From: Henckelia pumila
Taxonomy: Eukaryota > Streptophyta > Magnoliopsida > Lamiales > Gesneriaceae
NCBI RefSeq assembly: GCF_033568475.1
Contig: NW_027331842.1
Span: forward strand, 1 to 64,000
Length of the DNA: 64,000 bases
Reading direction: 5' to 3'
A program made the translations under genes and the position numbers. Shown piece after piece: positions 59,695 through 64,000 of the stretch. Positions within the stretch are counted from its first letter, which is position 1, and every line of letters starts with the position of its first letter. Below the pieces are notes generated by a model. It worked only from the letters and a program-made list of their open reading frames with translations, ran no database searches and was not told where the DNA came from.

Positions 59695-61067
59695 ATGGAC
59701 GTCCTTCTTTCTTCTTTAATCTCCGTTCTTCCAAAATCAATGCAGGCTGTATCTTCTGCTATCAAAATTCAGCCCCAAGAGGTTATAATAAAACACCCCA
59801 ATATTTCTCAAAGTCCTGAAAAGTTCAAGAACTCATCGATCCCAAAACATGCAGTACTGATCAAAAAACATAAACCACTCGAAATCATCTTCAAGTCGTT
59901 GGATGATTTGATATCCAATTTCCTCGATTTACCACTTTATCCTATCATAGACCCGACCCATGTCTTGTCGCGTTACTTCGCCCCCGCGGACGAGCTTCCT
60001 CCCACTGCATGCCAAGTTGTGGAGGGCTCCCTTCCGACTTGTCTGAACGGATCATACATCCGCAATGGCCCGAACCCTCAGTTCGTCCCTAGCGGACCTT
60101 ACCATGTCTACGACGGCGACAGGATGCTTCATTTGATCAAAATCTCGCAAGGAGAAGCGACTTTTTGTAGTCGATATGTCCAGACGTATAAATACATGGT
60201 CGAACGTGACATGGGATACCCTATTTTTCCTAGCGTTTTCGCCTCGTTCAATGGCATCGGTGCCTCCGTGGCGCGATGTGTAGTAGCTCTAGCTCGAGGT
60301 TTAGCTGGGGAGTTCAATCCTCTGGTGCATGGATTGGGAGCTGCAAACACGAGCGTGGCTATGTTCGGTGGCTGTCTCTTCGCTCTTGCTGAGTCCGATC
60401 TTCCATATGAGATAAAAGTAACATCAAACGGAGATATTTTCACCATTGGCTGACATTATTTTGATCATGATAATACTAGCAAGAGCCTCAGAATGACTGC
60501 TCATCCGAAAGTCGATCCAAAAACAGGAGAAACATTTGCTTTCTCGTACGACATCAACCGGCCCTTCTTGACATTTTTCAGGATCGATCCCGACGGGAGA
60601 AAACATGCAAATGTACCCATCTTTTCCTTGGAAAGGTCTTCCACGACTCACGACTTTGTTGTCACGAAAAACTACGCAATATTCCCTGATTTGCATATCT
60701 AGTTTGACTTGATGGAGATTATGAAAGGAAGGTCGCCTGTGTTTATTGACCCAAGTAAAATTCCCTGAGTCGAGATCATGCATAAATATGCAAAGGACGA
60801 TAGTGAAATGAGTTGGATTGTTGCTTCGGGATTGAACATTTTGCATGTGGCGAATGCGTGGGAAGAAGACGGCGGAGACACGGTGGTGATGGTGGCGTCT
60901 TATGCGTTATCAGCTGAGCAGGCGTGGGAAAATCATGATTTGACCCAGTTCATAATGGAGAAAATTGTGATAAATGTGAAGAATAAGACATTGGAGAGGT
61001 ATCCATTTTCCACCAAAGCTCTTGAATTTGGAGGTGTTAATCCAGCTTACGCAGGAAAGAAGACAAG
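59695..61067 (+). pseudogene. CCD4: CCD4 copy 3, exon 1 with three in-frame stops
   Basis: Full-length exon, nearly identical to copy 1 (one extra codon near residue 17, no frameshift). TGA at 60451-60453 (codon 253) and 60766-60768 (codon 358) replace CGA of copy 1; TAG at 60700-60702 (codon 336) replaces CAG. Translation would end after 252 residues, before any iron ligand. All three His ligands of exon 1 are still encoded downstream. The ACAAG|gtacgta donor is kept. It could still be transcribed; a functional protein is not possible without readthrough. Confidence 0.9.
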
Positions 61068-61304
61068 GTACGTACGTAAAACATGAGTATATACGTAATA
61101 TATATAAATTAATTAAACCAGTGGTGCATACGTAAATATTCACCATACTTGTTCACCGTAAAAATATATATATATATAGGAATTTTCGGCTGTCCAACAA
61201 TTCCTACTTATCTCATTTTTTTTTCATATTTCGCATAACTAAAACACGGTACCAGGTTTTAGTTGTCGAGGACGAGTTGTGCATCATTGGTTGGGCAGCT
61301 GAAA

Positions 61305-61347
<43 letters not shown>

Positions 61348-61552
61348 AATAAAGTTTAAAAAAAATTAAATTTTTTTTTCTCCATGCGCGCTCGTAAATT
61401 ACCCAAGACCACCTCGGATTGACCTGCCCTTTTGTTATAATTTTTTCGCCTTCTTCTAAGTTGCCCCTCAAAATTTTTGCTACTTATATTATACTTTTAT
61501 TAATTTTCTTTGGATTAAACAAAGATTGACGCAGTACTTATCTTATGTGTAG
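61068..61552 (+). other. CCD4: Intron of CCD4 copy 3 (485 bp)
   Basis: GT at 61068, AG at 61551-61552. Shortest of the three; contains a MITE (61179-61309) in a TA microsatellite. Shares little with the copy 1 intron beyond the ends. Confidence 0.82.
61179..61309. mobile_element. Short MITE inside a TA microsatellite
   Basis: Left GGAATTTTCGGCTGTCC, right GGGCAGCTGAAAATTTC, inverted, ~130 bp, flanked by (TA)n on both sides (61157-61178; 61311-61344). Confidence 0.65.
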
Positions 61553-61892
61553 GTATGTATACTCAGCAATGTTAGAAACTCCGGAGATGCCAGTAGGATT
61601 GGCAAAATTAGATGTATCGATCACGGATTGTGACGATAATATCGTGGCTAGTCGGTTATATGGACCGGGTTGTATCGGAGGCGAACCGATATTCGTGCCA
61701 AGGGATCCTAATAATTTTAATGCGGAGAAAGATGATGGTTCCTTAATTACTTATGTTCATAACGAAAATACAAATGAGTCGATATTTTTGGTGATGGATG
61801 CCAAGTCTCCATCTCTTGAAACTATTGTTGCCGTTAAGCTTCCACGGAGGGTGCCTTCAGGATTCCATCGAATAATTGTGCCTCGTCAATAA
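61553..61892 (+). pseudogene. CCD4: CCD4 copy 3, exon 2
   Basis: Open to TAA at 61890-61892. Reads YVYSAMLETPEMPVGLAKLD ... RLYGPGCIGGEPIFVPRD ... VPSGFHRIIVPRQ, with the fourth iron ligand. The C-terminus is about 10 residues shorter than copy 1, because the sequence diverges just after VP. Confidence 0.88.
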
Positions 61893-62349
61893 ACTCCAAA
61901 CAAAAATTTCACCTTGTAGATATAGTGAGATGAATTCTGATATATTTGATGACTGGATGATAGCTTGGTAAAAATTATTGTTAGCTGAAATCTAATTATT
62001 ATAATCTATGCAAGAATCATTTCATATTTGATTTGATCAAATGCGAATTTTGCTCGCTACGATTGTTGTATCGATGTTTTGGATATTTTTCTTTCTTGAT
62101 TATATTCCAATGGCAGGAAGATCGGAGCAAGTTGAAGAATCTCAGTTGGACAAATTGTAAAATGGATGTATTATGTGTTTTTGATGTATCCCAGTAAACA
62201 CGTAACATTACAAAGACACGAAGATTTCTTTTGAATATGCACTTATAAAATACTTTTATAAAAGTGTTCTTTTAAAATTTTTTATAAAATATGAATGAAT
62301 ATTTACTCCTTAAAATCTTTTCTAACTTAAAAGGATTAATTAAGATCCA
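61893..62349. other. 3' flank of CCD4 copy 3, no gene
   Basis: Does not match the shared flank of copies 1 and 2 beyond about 61912. Nothing recognised. Confidence 0.5.
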
Positions 62350-62415
62350 GAGCCGGCCCTAGGGGAGGGCTACCAGAGACCTTGCCCAAGGCCCAAATTA
62401 AGGCCCAAAATTTAT
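62350..62415 (+). mobile_element. hAT-like transposon end
   Basis: CAGAGCCGGCCCTAGGGG followed by CAAGGCCCAAATTAAGGCCC words is typical of one terminus of plant hAT-type elements. No matching right end within the window. Confidence 0.4.
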
Positions 62416-64000
62416 ATATATATATATATATTCCAAAAAAATAAAATAAAATAAGCCCAAATATAAGTCCATTGTATCATATCTTAAGTCTTAGTATCTT
62501 TCCAATATTTATCATTCTCAAAGTTCTTTGCGTGAAACAGAATCGAAGAGTCAGAAACCCTTTATCCTTAACCCTTCACTCTTCTTCGATGTAGCAATTT
62601 GTTAAAAAAAAACCTTCACTCTTCAATCTCTTACGGCCTATTCTCAGCATTCAACAATATCAATTTGTGAATATTGAAGAGAACAGTATATATGTAATTA
62701 TTGTCCTTTAATTGCTTTGATAAGTATTAAAATTTTCAAAATAATACTTTGATCAAATTCTTAAAACTTGCAACGTTTAGAAAGACGAAGTTTATGTTAT
62801 TAGATCTTAAACAAGTGGATTTCGAATTCTTCATATTATAGGCATCCAACGGTCCAGCCACTCCCATCGAATCCAGGTTTTATTGTTCTTTGGTCATTGC
62901 TAAGTTGTTGTTTTTTTTTAAATTTTACTGTTGTTTTTTTTCCTTGATTGTCATTTTTTTTGTAATCATTAGCTAAGCGTTATTTTATCAGAATGAAACA
63001 ACTATCTTGACATCAAAAAAGAAAAAAAAGAAGAAGAAAGAAGAAAAAATATCCGAAAGTCAAGAGGTTCACTAAATAAATACTTTAGGAAAGAACAACA
63101 TGCACAACTAAAAGTTTGTTGAATATTTTAACTAATGAATCTGGTTCAAATGAAGATTTTGTTGAAAAAAAGAATGATGAGAATGTGTTACTTTAAATGA
63201 GTTACTTCGATGTTTTTTTTTTGTCGGTACATATATTCTATGATCGATGATGTAAAATTTATTTCAAAAGAAGCGGTGCTCGGGGTGAAAGATAAATTAT
63301 TGATTGGAAGATAAGGACATGATTCATGGTTTCGCCCAGGTCCTTTGGACAACAAGGACCGGATCTGTTAAGATCTTTTGTTTCATGGACTCAACGTTTT
63401 TATAAAACTATTTTCTTAGTTGATAAGATATGATATTATCTTACATTTAGCATATCTTAATATTTGATTATCTTATCTTTGCAGATACAATCTTCAATAA
63501 AAAAATATCAAATTTTGTTTTTCATAAGAATCCTACGCCTACCAGAAAGCCTTATTTAAAAAAGAGACGTGAAGGCTTACAAGCATAAAATAGAGCCGAG
63601 ATAGAGAGAATTGTGCATACACTGTGAAGATCACTAGAGCTCTGATAAAGACCTAGTTCTTGTTTTACTTGGTTGACTTGAAAGATTTGAGAGCATTGAA
63701 GATTGAAGAGTGTTGATCTCGGTTTTAGTGATCAAGGATCATTTTCTTATTTTCTTTTCTTTATTTTATTTCATATAGAATTGTTAGGAGATGTTTTTAT
63801 TCTTTCATTATTTTTTAGGCAAATTTTTGTTCTGAGGCGTTGCAAGAGTATTGTATACTCTTGATTAAATATGAGTCTATTTATTTGGTTGCTTCTTTAT
63901 TTTATTCACGCTTTTATAATTTTCGCTTTATGTTTTTTGAGATGTTATCAACAATTAGTGACAACATCTAAATTTGTTTTATGTGCAACCGTTTATTGCT
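62416..64000. other. Unassigned AT-rich DNA at right edge
   Basis: No domain-bearing ORF. The block from about 63590 (AGATAGAGAGAATTGTGCATAC ... GAGGCGTTGCAAGAG) has the style of a retrotransposon LTR leader such as that of element A, but no ends were found. Confidence 0.35.

Noticed and set aside
63005-63200. hAT transposase N-terminus (Lys-rich reading)
   Set aside because: Simple A-rich sequence with many stops; no zf-BED or hATC motif visible.
1-64000. CRISPR array or bacterial operon
   Set aside because: Tandem repeats present are transposon or microsatellite repeats; gene content and introns are plant.

Overview
This is nuclear DNA from a flowering plant. It is AT-rich and crowded with Ty1/copia retrotransposons, MITEs and other transposons, and its host genes carry plant-type GT-AG introns. 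The only host gene family with a readable full-length member is carotenoid cleavage dioxygenase 4 (CCD4), which cuts carotenoids in plastids. The protein reads like a eudicot CCD4. An asterid (Lamiales-like) source is a guess from overall impression only.

Layout: 1-2.1 kb is the minus-strand LTR of a retroelement whose body lies off the left edge. 2.1-10.1 kb is a decayed copia element of SIRE/Maximus type with an env-like ORF after pol; it is cut off on the right. 10.1-17.6 kb is CCD4 copy 1: SINE, TATA box, two exons, 3.4-kb intron full of MITEs; open reading frame throughout. 18.2-25.5 kb looks like a 7.3-kb inverted-repeat-bounded composite carrying a broken quinone reductase (FQR/WrbA-like) gene fragment and a large fold-back structure built of ~141-bp units. 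26.7-27.0 kb holds a SINE tail and a relic of CCD4 exon 2. 27.0-43.3 kb is copia element B. Its 5' LTR is split by an 11-kb CACTA element, which contains a solo LTR, which contains another solo LTR. 43.3-50.1 kb is CCD4 copy 2, a pseudogene without its 5' part and split by a third solo-LTR-like insertion. 50.6-59.7 kb is the upstream region of copy 3, interrupted by copia element C (complete, with TSD) and a TIR element. 59.7-61.9 kb is CCD4 copy 3, full length but with three in-frame stops. 62-64 kb has an hAT-like transposon end and unassigned AT-rich DNA.

The three CCD4 copies arose by duplication: copies 1 and 3 share more than 1 kb of upstream DNA, and copies 1 and 2 share about 1.1 kb of downstream DNA. 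Only copy 1 could make an enzyme. Four of the five premature stops in copies 2 and 3 are Arg CGA to TGA, as expected from deamination of methylated CpG in silenced, transposon-packed DNA. No tRNA, rRNA or CRISPR was seen.
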